Shown here piece after piece: positions 7,117-15,106 of a DNA stretch of 29,452 nt. A model generated the notes under the pieces. The model did not search any database, was not told the origin of the DNA, and saw nothing but the letters and a program-made list of their open reading frames with translations. Each line of letters begins with the position of its first letter. Positions within the stretch are counted from its first letter, which is position 1. The DNA is from Piscirickettsiaceae bacterium (GTDB lineage Bacteria > Pseudomonadota > Gammaproteobacteria > Methylococcales > Cycloclasticaceae), in the NCBI GenBank assembly GCA_002401365.1, contig NVSW01000006.1, positions 1 through 29,452 on the forward strand. The letters run 5' to 3'. A program made the position numbers and the translations under genes.

Positions 7117-7175
7117 AAGGCTTCAAGTCCTTGAAGCATGCTTGAAGGGGTTGAAGCATGCCTGAGGTATTTGAA
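7117..7175 (-). promoter_or_regulatory. Phased TTGAA repeat cluster upstream of alpA
   Basis: In the 121-bp gap between the 251-aa gene and alpA, TTGAA occurs at 7131, 7142, 7151 and 7171, and its complement TTCAA at 7122. Spacings are close to 10 or 20 bp, one face of the helix. TTGAAGCATGC is repeated exactly at 7131-7141 and 7151-7161, and GCTTCAAG/CTTGAAGC form an inverted pair at the left. This looks like an operator for a cooperatively binding regulator, or iterons. The function is inferred. Confidence 0.6.
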
Positions 7176-7178
7176 TAA

Positions 7179-7934
7179 TCAAAGCCCTAAGTTTTTGTAC
7201 TTTCCATATTTATAGTTACCGATCCATTTTGCTATGGTTTCTTGAATTTGCTCTGGTTCGCTTGTTAGAATTTTAGTGATTTGATTTTTTAAGCTTTCTT
7301 CTTTTAATAACAACTTTGCAGCTTGCTTGTTACTTAAATTTGGATTTTGATAGCGAGGTGTATCTCGATAAAAAGTAAGCACAATAACTTTTAAGGCCTC
7401 AAAGGGGTGTGCTCTTGTATTCCCTCCAGCTTTACCGCTCTTCCGAGAATCATTTTTGTTGAGTTCTGCCGTCTCGTTATAAAATTCAGCAATGCATACG
7501 GCCTCCATTGCCTCCATTGGGTATGAGTGGTCTATAGATTGATCAGGGAAATTATCTGGGTGTAATGCCTCTAATATTGTCACTAATGAAAGAGTGGCGA
7601 AGTAGTCTGTCCATGTTGCATTGGGGAGGTTTTCTTGGTTAGTTATATCGAATGCTTCTGAATAACTCTTCAGAGATTTCACGCGGTCGTGAAAAGCTTC
7701 ACCTTCAATATCAGTTTTTTTATTAATATGCTCAAACAGAATTTTATCGCCCTCTTTTAACATCCAGTCTAGGGATTCAATAATGTAATTTATCTGACCC
7801 CGTGAGCGTTTTTTTAAAAGTTTTCGTGCTCTACTGAGTTGATCACCAAAAGCTAAAGAATAGTTATCTGGCAGTGAATCATCAAAAAAATCAAAGTCTT
7901 CGTTGTAAGAATAGAGTGTGTGAAAGAAGTTCAT
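7179..7934 (-). CDS. Island protein of unknown function (251 aa)
   Basis: I recognise no family. The protein is soluble, acidic in its N-terminal third (FDFFDDSLPDN) and helical. The C-terminal part (about 165-245) is more basic, with KSGKAGGNTRAHPFEALK and a helix-turn-helix-like stretch SNKQAAKLLLKEESLKNQI, which could bind DNA or partner proteins. Its ATG overlaps the stop of the membrane protein gene by 4 bases, so it is coupled to the integrase transcript. It lies directly upstream of the TTGAA repeats and alpA. A regulatory role for the element is a guess from position. Confidence 0.72.
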   Translation of the reverse strand: MNFFHTLYSYNEDFDFFDDSLPDNYSLAFGDQLSRARKLLKKRSRGQINYIIESLDWMLKEGDKILFEHINKKTDIEGEAFHDRVKSLKSYSEAFDITNQENLPNATWTDYFATLSLVTILEALHPDNFPDQSIDHSYPMEAMEAVCIAEFYNETAELNKNDSRKSGKAGGNTRAHPFEALKVIVLTFYRDTPRYQNPNLSNKQAAKLLLKEESLKNQITKILTSEPEQIQETIAKWIGNYKYGKYKNLGL

Positions 7935-8350
7935 TTGGTAGGTTGGGCCAGCTGGATTTTTATTTTGTATGCTTTTAGGGCATCACTAACTATTTTATGT
8001 CGCTTAGAGCCCTTGTATCCACAAACCATAGATAGAAGCCCAAAAGTTAGTGACAGAGCCATATTGAGAAAAGATATTGGTGGCACAAGTAAATAAATAA
8101 TAAAGGTAAGGAAAAAGACGAGATCAAAAAAGTATGCATTCATGGATGCTAAGGTTAGAAGAGTTTCATTTGATGCTAGTTCATCAATACGGTCTTGCCT
8201 TTTAACCTGCTTTTCTTTGTGTTTTTCTTTGAGGGGTTTGAATAACTTCTCGGTGAAGGGTCCAAGATATGGGGACATGTAGCCAGCTAGTAAAGAACTA
8301 ATGATACCCAGAAAGATTGTCATAAATGCAATATTGAAAGTCATTATCAT
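7931..8350 (-). CDS. Small inner-membrane protein of the island (139 aa)
   Basis: The family is not recognised. Hydrophobic segments at about 5-25, 72-91 and 94-112 suggest three membrane spans. A charged stretch (KPLKEKHKEKQVKRQDRIDE, about 38-57) separates the first from the others, and the C-terminal tail is basic. Its ATG overlaps the integrase stop (ATGA, 8347-8350), and its stop overlaps the next start. Small membrane proteins in satellites and islands sometimes act in superinfection exclusion or abortive infection; nothing in the sequence proves that here. Confidence 0.72.
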   Translation of the reverse strand: MIMTFNIAFMTIFLGIISSLLAGYMSPYLGPFTEKLFKPLKEKHKEKQVKRQDRIDELASNETLLTLASMNAYFFDLVFFLTFIIYLLVPPISFLNMALSLTFGLLSMVCGYKGSKRHKIVSDALKAYKIKIQLAQPTK

Positions 8351-9564
8351 TCCTTTGATTGGTGTTGACTACTCTCGTTAAGAATAAGAGCAGAGTATAT
8401 GTAATCTGTAATCCTCTGCATTGGTTTTCTTAGTCGTTCTACATCGCTAATTATATAACCAGCCGTGACGTCACGTGGGTCTTTATGATTCAATAATTGC
8501 TTTAGGGCGTAAGCAGGAATATCTAGGCTGTCGGCAATGGTGATGAACGTTCTCCGTAAGTCATGCAGCGTAAAGGTAACGCCGGATAGCTCGATAACGC
8601 GAAGAGTGGACTTTCTTGGGTCTGTTATATGCCCTTGTTTAGAATCACTGGGGAAGACGAAGTTGCTTTCTTTGTATTGGAATCTTCGTCTAAGTAACTG
8701 TTCTAAGTAGTCAGAAAGTGGCAATGTATGAGAAACACCGTTTTTTGTATCGGGAATGGTAAATGTAAGATCATCAAAGTCCACTTGATCCCATTGCAGT
8801 TGAGCGGCTTCTGTTTTTCTTAGACCTGTAAATAATATAAAGTAAATATAGTCTCTGGTTGAATCATTGTTCAGCCGTAGCGTGGCTTTGTACCATGATG
8901 CTAACTGATGAGGTTTGATGATGCTTTGTCGAGCTTCAATTTTGAACCATGCTCTATTTTGACTTAGCCGTTCGACGGGGTTAAATAAAATAATAGGGTT
9001 GCCTTTTGCGTCTTCAAATTTATGTCTTGCATGATTGATGATAGCCCGAAGTACCCGCATAGAGTTGTTTGCTCGAGCTTTGCTTTTTTTGCCACGTTCA
9101 CGGTGCCGATTCTCAACCATGTCTTTAGTAATGTCAGTAATGGGTCTTAACTGCCAATCTTCAAAGGCCCATTTCATAACCTTTTGGTAGTCATGAATAG
9201 TGTTCGGCTTGAGGTCTTTTCTAGTATTTAGGTAATCGTTAAACGTGTCAATTAGGGATAATGATCTGACATTTTGTTCTTTTTTTTCTGCAATGGGATC
9301 TATTCCTGTAGCAACTTTTCCAAGAAATTTCATAGCCTCTTTTTTAGCCTGTTCTACAGTTAGGTTTCCATATCGGCCTAAGGTGATTCGTTTTACTTTT
9401 CCATTAATGCGTTTTTCAACAATAAAAGACTTTGCGCCGCCACTAGTGACACGAAGGGCAAAGCCAGAAATGGCGCTGTCCCGATAAAATACCTGTGCAG
9501 ATGATCCAGCCTTCGAAGGGGCTGGGATCTCAACTTTGTCGACAAATGATTTGCTAATACGCAT
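8347..9564 (-). CDS. int: P4-type tyrosine recombinase (integrase)
   Basis: The 405-aa protein has an N-terminal arm-binding domain of the DUF4102 type (about 1-90, with SGFALRVTSGGAKSFIVEKR), a core-binding SAM-like domain (about 105-185) and a tyrosine recombinase catalytic domain. The catalytic residues are R249 (TGLRKTE), K274, H334 and R337 (HDLRRT), H360 (LNHK) and nucleophile Y370. It would recombine the 47-bp tRNA core with the element attP. Full length and intact, it lies 231 bases from attR. It is transcribed away from attR and is the first gene of the leftward backbone, with ATGA overlap to the next gene. Confidence 0.95.
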   Translation of the reverse strand: MRISKSFVDKVEIPAPSKAGSSAQVFYRDSAISGFALRVTSGGAKSFIVEKRINGKVKRITLGRYGNLTVEQAKKEAMKFLGKVATGIDPIAEKKEQNVRSLSLIDTFNDYLNTRKDLKPNTIHDYQKVMKWAFEDWQLRPITDITKDMVENRHRERGKKSKARANNSMRVLRAIINHARHKFEDAKGNPIILFNPVERLSQNRAWFKIEARQSIIKPHQLASWYKATLRLNNDSTRDYIYFILFTGLRKTEAAQLQWDQVDFDDLTFTIPDTKNGVSHTLPLSDYLEQLLRRRFQYKESNFVFPSDSKQGHITDPRKSTLRVIELSGVTFTLHDLRRTFITIADSLDIPAYALKQLLNHKDPRDVTAGYIISDVERLRKPMQRITDYIYSALILNESSQHQSKE

Positions 9565-9615
9565 GTACAGTCCTTGTTTTAATATTTAAAAAAATCGGCC
9601 TTTTTGGGAATATAA

Positions 9616-9632
9616 ATAAAGTGCTACTTTAT
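9616..9632. promoter_or_regulatory. Inverted repeat upstream of the integrase gene
   Basis: ATAAAGT and ACTTTAT form perfect 7-bp arms around GCT, 52 bases before the integrase start. A dimeric repressor or AlpA-like protein could bind it to control the integrase promoter. It could also be chance in AT-rich DNA. Confidence 0.35.
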
Positions 9633-9657
9633 CAGCGTGAGTAGCCTTTTTATTTAT

Positions 9658-9701
9658 CATGTAGACACTATGTAGACACTTTATATCAAATAACAGCCCT
9701 T
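9658..9701 (+). repeat. Right integrase arm-type site candidate (TGTAGAC pair)
   Basis: TGTAGAC occurs at 9660-9666 and 9671-9677 and is followed by TTTATATCAAATAACAGC. This mirrors the left copy at 155-193 in sequence, 11-bp spacing and orientation. It lies 118 bases inside the attR core, while the left pair lies 57 bases from the attL core. Confidence 0.65.
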
Positions 9702-9795
9702 TTGTGCAAATAATGTCATACAAGAAGGTGCTTATATTTAACTTAAGTAGATGATATTAAAAGAATCTAAAAGATATTAAAATATAGGACGTATT

Positions 9796-9842
9796 GACTC
9801 ATAATCCATTTGTCCAAGGTTCAAGTCCTTGTAGGCCCACCA
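9796..9842 (+). repeat. attR core (displaced tRNA 3' end)
   Basis: This is an exact 47-bp copy of 53-99, covering anticodon loop to CCA. No 5' half of a tRNA precedes it, so it is not a second tRNA gene but the original chromosomal 3' end pushed away by integration. The chromosomal terminator follows at once. Confidence 0.93.
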
Positions 9843-9847
9843 CTATA

Positions 9848-9886
9848 AAAAGCCCAAATCCTCACAATAGAGGATTGGGCTTTTTT
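9848..9886 (+). terminator. Original chromosomal tRNA terminator beyond attR
   Basis: AAGCCCAAATCCTC pairs with GAGGATTGGGCTT (one bulged A) around ACAATA and is followed by six T. It directly follows the displaced tRNA end and probably ended the tRNA transcript before the island arrived. Confidence 0.8.
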
Positions 9887-9975
9887 ATTGCATTGAGCTC
9901 TACGGTAGAAAGGACGTGTTGGTTTTACTCTGTTGTCATCTAAATGACATGTCGCCTAAAACTAACAGACCTACT

Positions 9976-10722
9976 TTAGTTATACTCGACGTGGGTTAGT
10001 TCTGTTCCTTTAGCTAACGATGTTTTCCGAGTCATGGGGATGGGTTCGCCAGCTATTCGCATTGCTCCAACTTGCATAATCATTTCACTTAAAGGTTTTG
10101 AATGAGGACGCTCGCTAATCTTATCGAACCATTGTTTAACATTAGGATGTTTTTGCCAATCCTCATTACCTAGAATTTCGCCTGCAACATGGGAAACCAG
10201 TTCGTGATATGCGAGTAAATCTGCAAAACTAATCTTATCGCCACAAAGGTAACTGTTGTTGGTTAGCCAACGTTCTAAATAATTAAGCGAATCATCGAGA
10301 ATGTAGCGGCCTTTTGCAATTTCTTTAGAGTAGTCGCGTTTACCCCAAATGCATTCTGCAAAATGTGAATAGAAAAAAGCCCCCGCGCCACGACGAAGGT
10401 ATGATGTGTGCCAATGGCAATATTGTTGGATGATGGCTTTTTGTTGAGCGGTTGCTCCAAACCAATGACTTGGCATGTCGAATTTTTCATTTAGGTAGAA
10501 GGCAATTGCAGAGCTTTCCCAAATAACAAAGTCGCCGTCACATAAAATGGGTACTTGTCCGGTCGGGTTATACTTTTCTTTAAAGCTTGGCAATTCATTG
10601 TCGCCGTCTAATAGGTTAACAATTTCTTCTTCAAATGGGATGTCAACTTCGAGCAGCAGTTGATTAATGGCACGGCAGGGTTGTGACGTGGGGTGGTGAA
10701 GATAACGTAATGTTGAGTTCAT
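9976..10722 (-). CDS. Glutathione S-transferase family protein
   Basis: The 248-aa cytosolic protein has an N-terminal thioredoxin-like domain (LRYLHHPTSQPCRAINQLL, then PTGQVPILCDGDFVIWESSAIAFYL with the cis-proline and the E-S pair that binds the glutathione gamma-glutamyl group). An all-helical C-terminal domain follows, with the conserved SFADLLAYHEL segment. It resembles theta-like bacterial enzymes that conjugate glutathione to electrophiles; the substrate is unknown. An AGGA-type ribosome site lies shortly before the ATG. The gene stands alone, leftward, outside the island. Confidence 0.9.
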   Translation of the reverse strand: MNSTLRYLHHPTSQPCRAINQLLLEVDIPFEEEIVNLLDGDNELPSFKEKYNPTGQVPILCDGDFVIWESSAIAFYLNEKFDMPSHWFGATAQQKAIIQQYCHWHTSYLRRGAGAFFYSHFAECIWGKRDYSKEIAKGRYILDDSLNYLERWLTNNSYLCGDKISFADLLAYHELVSHVAGEILGNEDWQKHPNVKQWFDKISERPHSKPLSEMIMQVGAMRIAGEPIPMTRKTSLAKGTELTHVEYN

Positions 10723-10882
10723 AATGCATGTCCTGTTTTTAGTTAAGGCAGATAATCACTATTCATCGCTGAGGTCTTATAAATAAACGGTCTCTTTTAC
10801 CTAAGACCATTGTTGTTCTTAATTTCTTTCAATACTAATTTAGGGCCGGACTGTTCAAATTATTATGTTGTAGCAGATGAGT

Positions 10883-10920
10883 AAATAAACCCCCCAGCAC
10901 TTTTGCGGAGGTTTTTATTT
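10883..10920. terminator. Likely bidirectional terminator after the MetE-like remnant
   Basis: AAATAAACC...GC pairs imperfectly with GC...GGTTTTTATTT around ACTTTT, with A and T runs on both sides. It lies 17 bases past the stop of the leftward pseudogene. Confidence 0.5.
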
Positions 10921-10936
10921 TGGGTTGGGGAAATGT

Positions 10937-11532
10937 TTAGCTCGTTAATTGCTCAGAAGCCAATTGGGTGCCTTTAACCCGTGCTGCAATTTTGGAAAAG
11001 GCCGTTTTACGGTTTGTCGCCACGTCATCACAAAAAGGTGAGAAACCACAGTCATCTGTCGTGCCTAATTGGCTGAGAGGAATGTATTTTGCAGCTGTTA
11101 AAACACGGTTTTTTACCATTTCAGCAGATTCAATTTCCTCATTAATGACATCTATAACACTGATGAAAATACGTTGATTAGGCTTTAAGTTTTCACTGAT
11201 AATCTTAAACTCTCTTTCTGGATTTTTTTCACTGGCCATTTGCATGTAAAAATTGTCCGCGTTTAAAGTTAAAAGCATTGGAATTAACTCTCCATAGTCA
11301 ACATCTGCACTGTGTGTTGAATCGTGGCCTGCTCTGGAGCAGGTGTGAAAGCCAATGTTTTTTTACGTTCTTCATCAGAAAAATGAGACATCACTTTATT
11401 ATGAAGAGCGATAAATTGCTGTACAAAACCTTTTGAAGGGTCAAGCTTCAACTCCCTGTCTTGGGGGCTGAGGCTTTTTGTTGCCATGTCGAATAAACCA
11501 AACCAGCTATGATTAGACGCTAAATATGTCAC
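10937..11532 (-). pseudogene. 5'-truncated, frameshifted MetE-C-like methyltransferase (cobalamin-independent methionine synthase family)
   Basis: Two adjacent reading frames make one gene. The upstream part (11532-11365) reads VTYLASNHSWFGLFDMA...DEERKK. Downstream of a run of seven A on the coding strand (T run 11358-11364 on the plus strand), the other frame reads IGFHTC, DSTHSADVDYGELIPM and LGTTDDCGFSPFCDD. These are the zinc and substrate motifs of MetE-like (UROD/MetE) proteins. One extra A would restore the frame. The family is usually about 340-380 aa, and only some 200 C-terminal residues remain, so the N-terminal half is lost too. The first part has only a GTG at 11532 as possible start. 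It is almost surely non-functional for homocysteine methylation; the frameshift alone could be a homopolymer read error, the truncation not. Confidence 0.8.
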
Positions 11533-11609
11533 CTTACTACCGGAGTACGGTTGAAAATAAGGGTGTTTGATTTTATTCTATTGTAGAGAGAGATTGTAAG
11601 GGAGCTTAA

Positions 11610-12008
11610 ATGATTTATCCGTTGTTGATGATGTTGTTCTTGGTGTTAATTTTGTTTGGTCTACTATTTGTTGTCAGAATGTCAGCCTTGTACACAAAGA
11701 GAGTTGATTTGAAATACTTTGAGGTTTTCGAGGGCGCCAAACCCCCTTCATACTTAACTAAAGTAACCAATAACCTGAATAATGTATTCGAAGTGCCGCC
11801 TCTGTTTTATATGGCGGCTACGTTGGTGATGGTGTTAAACCTAGAAACAGACAGCATTATCTTTAATGCATGGGGTTTTGTTATTACCCGTTATATTCAT
11901 TCATTTATCCACATTACCCTTAACAATTATTTGATGCGAGGAGGGGTTTTCACGGTATCTATTTATTTTTTGGTCATTCTTTGGTGGGACATCGTAGAGA
12001 AACTATAA
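11610..12008 (+). CDS. MAPEG family membrane protein
   Basis: The 132-aa protein has about four membrane helices (4-24, 65-84, 88-105, 110-128). The segment NNLNNVFEVPPLFYMAATLV is typical of MAPEG proteins (membrane-associated proteins in eicosanoid and glutathione metabolism), whose bacterial members may act as membrane glutathione transferases; the substrate is unknown. AAGGGAG lies 6-7 bases before the ATG. A cytosolic glutathione transferase gene lies nearby but on the other strand, so shared function is only possible. Length and topology are normal. Confidence 0.85.
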   Translation: MIYPLLMMLFLVLILFGLLFVVRMSALYTKRVDLKYFEVFEGAKPPSYLTKVTNNLNNVFEVPPLFYMAATLVMVLNLETDSIIFNAWGFVITRYIHSFIHITLNNYLMRGGVFTVSIYFLVILWWDIVEKL

Positions 12009-12228
12009 GAAAACCTGCAAAAGAACACGAGTGTGTAGATAACATTGTGTTGTTTATGGCTAAGCAGGGGGCTTATAAATTTCCAAAGCAGGGTTTAGCG
12101 CTAAACTCCCTTGGTTTTGAGGGGGAAGTAGAAGCATTAAATTACCAATTATTAACTATACTTTAAGTAATACAAAGCCAGAATAGATCACGTTTCATAC
12201 GATGGCTAATAAATTAAAGGAAATATGA

Positions 12229-15030
12229 ATGAAGAAAATGAACGTAAAGAAAATTCTCAGCATTTTTTTAATGCTGCTTTCAGGCTCTGTCCTAGCAGAA
12301 TTATCACCCTCTGATTATTACGAAGATGCGGTTAAACGCCTTAATAATAAGGATGCAAAAGGGGCCATTATTCAGCTTAAAAATGCAATTAAACAGTCGC
12401 CAAATATGTTGTCGGCGCACGTGTTACTTGGAAAAGCTTATTTGCAAAATGGAGAAGCGGGTAATGCACAAAATGAGCTAGAAAAGGCAAACGAACTTGG
12501 GGCCGATGGTTCTATAACGTTCATTGATTTGGCCAAAGCGTATTTGATGCAGGCCAAATATCACGCACTTATTAAAAATGTAACTGATAATGAATTATCA
12601 GGGAAAATTCAATCAGACGTATTAGTTTATAGAGGTACGGCGTATTTAGAATTAGGCCAATTACGTTTAGCAAAAGAAGCCATATCAAAGGCGTTGTCTG
12701 TAGATTCTACTAACGGTAGGGCAATATCTGTAAGAGCGTTAATGCTATTACGGGACGGAAAGTTTAAGCGCGCAGAAAAAGCTATCGTAGAGGGGCTAAA
12801 ACTGGACGATAAAAGTGCTGATGTATGGAATGTGAAGGCGTCTATTAGCCATAGTATGGGTCAATTGGAACAAGCGTTGGTTGAATATGGCCAGGTTTTG
12901 GCGATTGAAGAAAAGCACTTAGATGCCCGTTTGGCAAGAATAGGTATTTATCTAGATTTAGTTAAAGATAGTTTGGCTAGGCAAGATGTTGATTACCTAC
13001 GCAATGAATACAAATATGAGCCTCGTTCAGCCTACTTGGAATCGATTATCTTCAAACGCGAATTAAAACCTGCTGAAGCGTTGGTGGCATTAAAAGAATC
13101 AGCAGATATGTTAAGGAGCATGGAGCCTAAAATTATTAATGATAGCCGTACCTTAAATATGTTGGCCGGCTTGGTTTTTTTTGATGTAAAAGATTTTGAG
13201 CAAGCGAAAACATACCTCGAGCCCCTTATAAAAAAATACCCTAATCAACTAGGGGCTAGAAAAATATTAGCATCAATATTTTTTGAAGAAAAAAAATATC
13301 AAAAATCTATAGATACACTGACCCCAACATTGGTTGAGTCCTCACAAGATTTGGCTGCTACATCGTTATTAAGCGCTGCATACTTAAGAAATGGCCAAGC
13401 TGAATTAGGCACACGGTTATTAGAAAAAATACTGCATAACACGGCCGAAAAATCTCCTTTAAGGGTAAACTTGGCTATCGGCTATAACGAATTAGGCCAG
13501 CAGAATAAAGCATTGGCGGAGCTTCAATCTATTTATAAAGAATCGCCTACGCAACGAGTTGGAACCATGTTGGCACTAATGCATCACCAGCGAGGCGAAG
13601 CCAAAAAAGCGTTAATTATTGCAGATGAATTGGTTGAGAAAGAGCCTGATAACTTGGGCTTGTTGCATTTATTAGGCACCATTCAGGCGTCTTTAGGCCA
13701 GTTTGATAAAGCAAAAAGTCAGTTTACAAAAATGGCTAAAATTGAAGGTGGTAAAACAGCGTCTGAGTTAAACCTTGGCAAATTGGAACTTGCACAAGGG
13801 CAGAACGAGAAAGCAAGAACGCGTTACGCAGCCTTATTAAACGCAGAGCCTAGTAATGTAGACGTGCTTAACGAAATGGCCCGTTTAGAGGATATAGCGG
13901 GCAACAACGAACAAAGAGCGCGCTGGTTAGAAAAAATCCGTTCATTAAGACTAAAAGACTGGCGTGTGCGTTTGGCGTTGGCAAATTTATACGCTGAACA
14001 AAAATCTTACACAGCGTCGCTGGAGGCGGTGTTAGAAGCAAAAAAAATAGCACCCAAAAACTTACTTATTCTACAAACGGTGGCAGCTAACTATTTAGCC
14101 TTGGGTAAGCGAGATGACGCTAAATACACATACGGGCAAATGCGCAGCATTGCCTTAGATGCTTCAGATACAGATGCACTGTATAACATTGCTAGACAAC
14201 AGGCGAATATGGGGCGGCTACAAGATGCCGTAGAAACACTGAGTATTGCGTTGGAATACAAGCCGAATAATGTGCAGATACAAACTAGGTTAGCGGAGTT
14301 ATGGCTTAGAACAAATAAACATGAGTTAGCGAAAAATTTGATTGATAATATGCGAACAGCACGGCCTAAAGGCTCAGAAGGGCATAGGCTATTGGGTGAT
14401 TTATTGGTTAACCAAGGAAAAGCTAGTCAATCGATTAAGCATTACAAAAAAGCTTTAATATTAGCAAAAACGAGTGATAATGCCTTGGCGCTTAGCTTGG
14501 CTTTAAGTGGGCTGGATAAGGAAAGTCAGGCAATCGGTATCTTAGAGAAGGCCAAACGTGCTAAGTATGCAGATGGACGTGTCTCCGTCGCCTTAACCGA
14601 GCTGTATATGAAGCAAGGGCATTTTAAGAAAGCGGCTAATGAGCTAGAGGGTTTGTTGAAGCAATCGCCCAACGACCCGTTTATATTAAATAATTTAGCC
14701 AATGTATATGATTTGTTGAACGATAAAAGGGCCTTAGGGTTAGCTAAAAAAGCGTATAGCATAGCGCCTACCAGTGCAGATATTAATGATACGTATGGCT
14801 GGCAGCTAACGAAAGCAGGTCAGTTTGAGAAGGCGTTGCCTTACTTACGGGAGGCACATAATAGAAACAGTAGTAATTTAGACGTAAGGTTTCATATTGC
14901 CAAAACATTGGCAGAGTTGAAGCGAAATAAAGAAGCGTTAAATGAGCTGAAAGAGCTGCTGCGAGATAATCAGGGCTTTGTCAGTAAAGACGAGGCGTTA
15001 ATGTTGGAAAAAGAATTATTAAAACGCTGA
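12229..15030 (+). CDS. prsT: PrsT-like TPR-repeat protein of the PEP-CTERM/exosortase system
   Basis: The 933-aa protein begins with a signal peptide (KKILSIFLMLLSGSVLA) followed by YYEDAVKRLNNKDAKGAIIQ. It is then tetratricopeptide repeats to the end (recurrent A...LG....A...Y..AL pattern, last at about 890). Length and the opening segment fit the PEP-CTERM system TPR lipoprotein family (PrsT), found beside exosortase-linked polysaccharide and surface-protein genes, where it probably scaffolds export. Unlike the lipoprotein form there is no cysteine in the first 30 residues, so it is probably a soluble periplasmic protein. A good AAAGGA precedes the ATG. It converges on an XDP1-like PEP-CTERM gene, which supports the assignment. 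Confidence 0.87.
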   Translation: MKKMNVKKILSIFLMLLSGSVLAELSPSDYYEDAVKRLNNKDAKGAIIQLKNAIKQSPNMLSAHVLLGKAYLQNGEAGNAQNELEKANELGADGSITFIDLAKAYLMQAKYHALIKNVTDNELSGKIQSDVLVYRGTAYLELGQLRLAKEAISKALSVDSTNGRAISVRALMLLRDGKFKRAEKAIVEGLKLDDKSADVWNVKASISHSMGQLEQALVEYGQVLAIEEKHLDARLARIGIYLDLVKDSLARQDVDYLRNEYKYEPRSAYLESIIFKRELKPAEALVALKESADMLRSMEPKIINDSRTLNMLAGLVFFDVKDFEQAKTYLEPLIKKYPNQLGARKILASIFFEEKKYQKSIDTLTPTLVESSQDLAATSLLSAAYLRNGQAELGTRLLEKILHNTAEKSPLRVNLAIGYNELGQQNKALAELQSIYKESPTQRVGTMLALMHHQRGEAKKALIIADELVEKEPDNLGLLHLLGTIQASLGQFDKAKSQFTKMAKIEGGKTASELNLGKLELAQGQNEKARTRYAALLNAEPSNVDVLNEMARLEDIAGNNEQRARWLEKIRSLRLKDWRVRLALANLYAEQKSYTASLEAVLEAKKIAPKNLLILQTVAANYLALGKRDDAKYTYGQMRSIALDASDTDALYNIARQQANMGRLQDAVETLSIALEYKPNNVQIQTRLAELWLRTNKHELAKNLIDNMRTARPKGSEGHRLLGDLLVNQGKASQSIKHYKKALILAKTSDNALALSLALSGLDKESQAIGILEKAKRAKYADGRVSVALTELYMKQGHFKKAANELEGLLKQSPNDPFILNNLANVYDLLNDKRALGLAKKAYSIAPTSADINDTYGWQLTKAGQFEKALPYLREAHNRNSSNLDVRFHIAKTLAELKRNKEALNELKELLRDNQGFVSKDEALMLEKELLKR

Positions 15031-15061
15031 ATGGTGGTTACACTTTTTTATTAGTAGCCAT

Positions 15062-15091
15062 AAAAAAGCCCTGCATGGCAGGGCTTTTCGT
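15062..15091. terminator. Bidirectional terminator between prsT and the XDP1-like gene
   Basis: AAAAGCCCTGC pairs with GCAGGGCTTTT around AT(G), with an A run before and T run after. It sits between two convergent stop codons and can serve both genes. Confidence 0.88.
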
Positions 15092-15106
15092 TAAGTAAGA
15101 ATAAAC

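Larger units (their letters stand above)
53..9842. mobile_element. tRNA-integrated genomic island (satellite-like element with HUH replicase)
   Basis: The element is bounded by a 47-bp perfect direct repeat: the tRNA 3' end and its copy at the right. It carries a P4-type integrase next to the right end, an AlpA-like regulator and a P2 gpA-like replication endonuclease, all leftward in tightly packed order. The left half holds two integron-type gene cassettes of defence-type genes. No phage structural, packaging or conjugation gene is seen in its 9.8 kb. A self-replicating integrative element or phage satellite using a helper fits best; mobility is inferred from the intact integrase and att sites. 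Confidence 0.92.

Noticed and set aside
7117..7175. CRISPR array
   Set aside because: Repeat units are 5-11 bp with about 10-bp spacing and no cas genes are nearby; it fits an operator or iterons.
53..9842. Complete prophage
   Set aside because: Integrase, AlpA and a gpA-like replicase are present, but there are no capsid, terminase, tail or lysis genes in the element.
9796..9842. Second tRNA gene
   Set aside because: Only the 3' 47 bases are present with no acceptor 5' strand or D-arm before them; it is the displaced end of the left tRNA.
11981..12166. 61-aa open frame downstream of the MAPEG gene
   Set aside because: It starts inside the MAPEG gene in another frame, has no ribosome site and no recognisable protein pattern.
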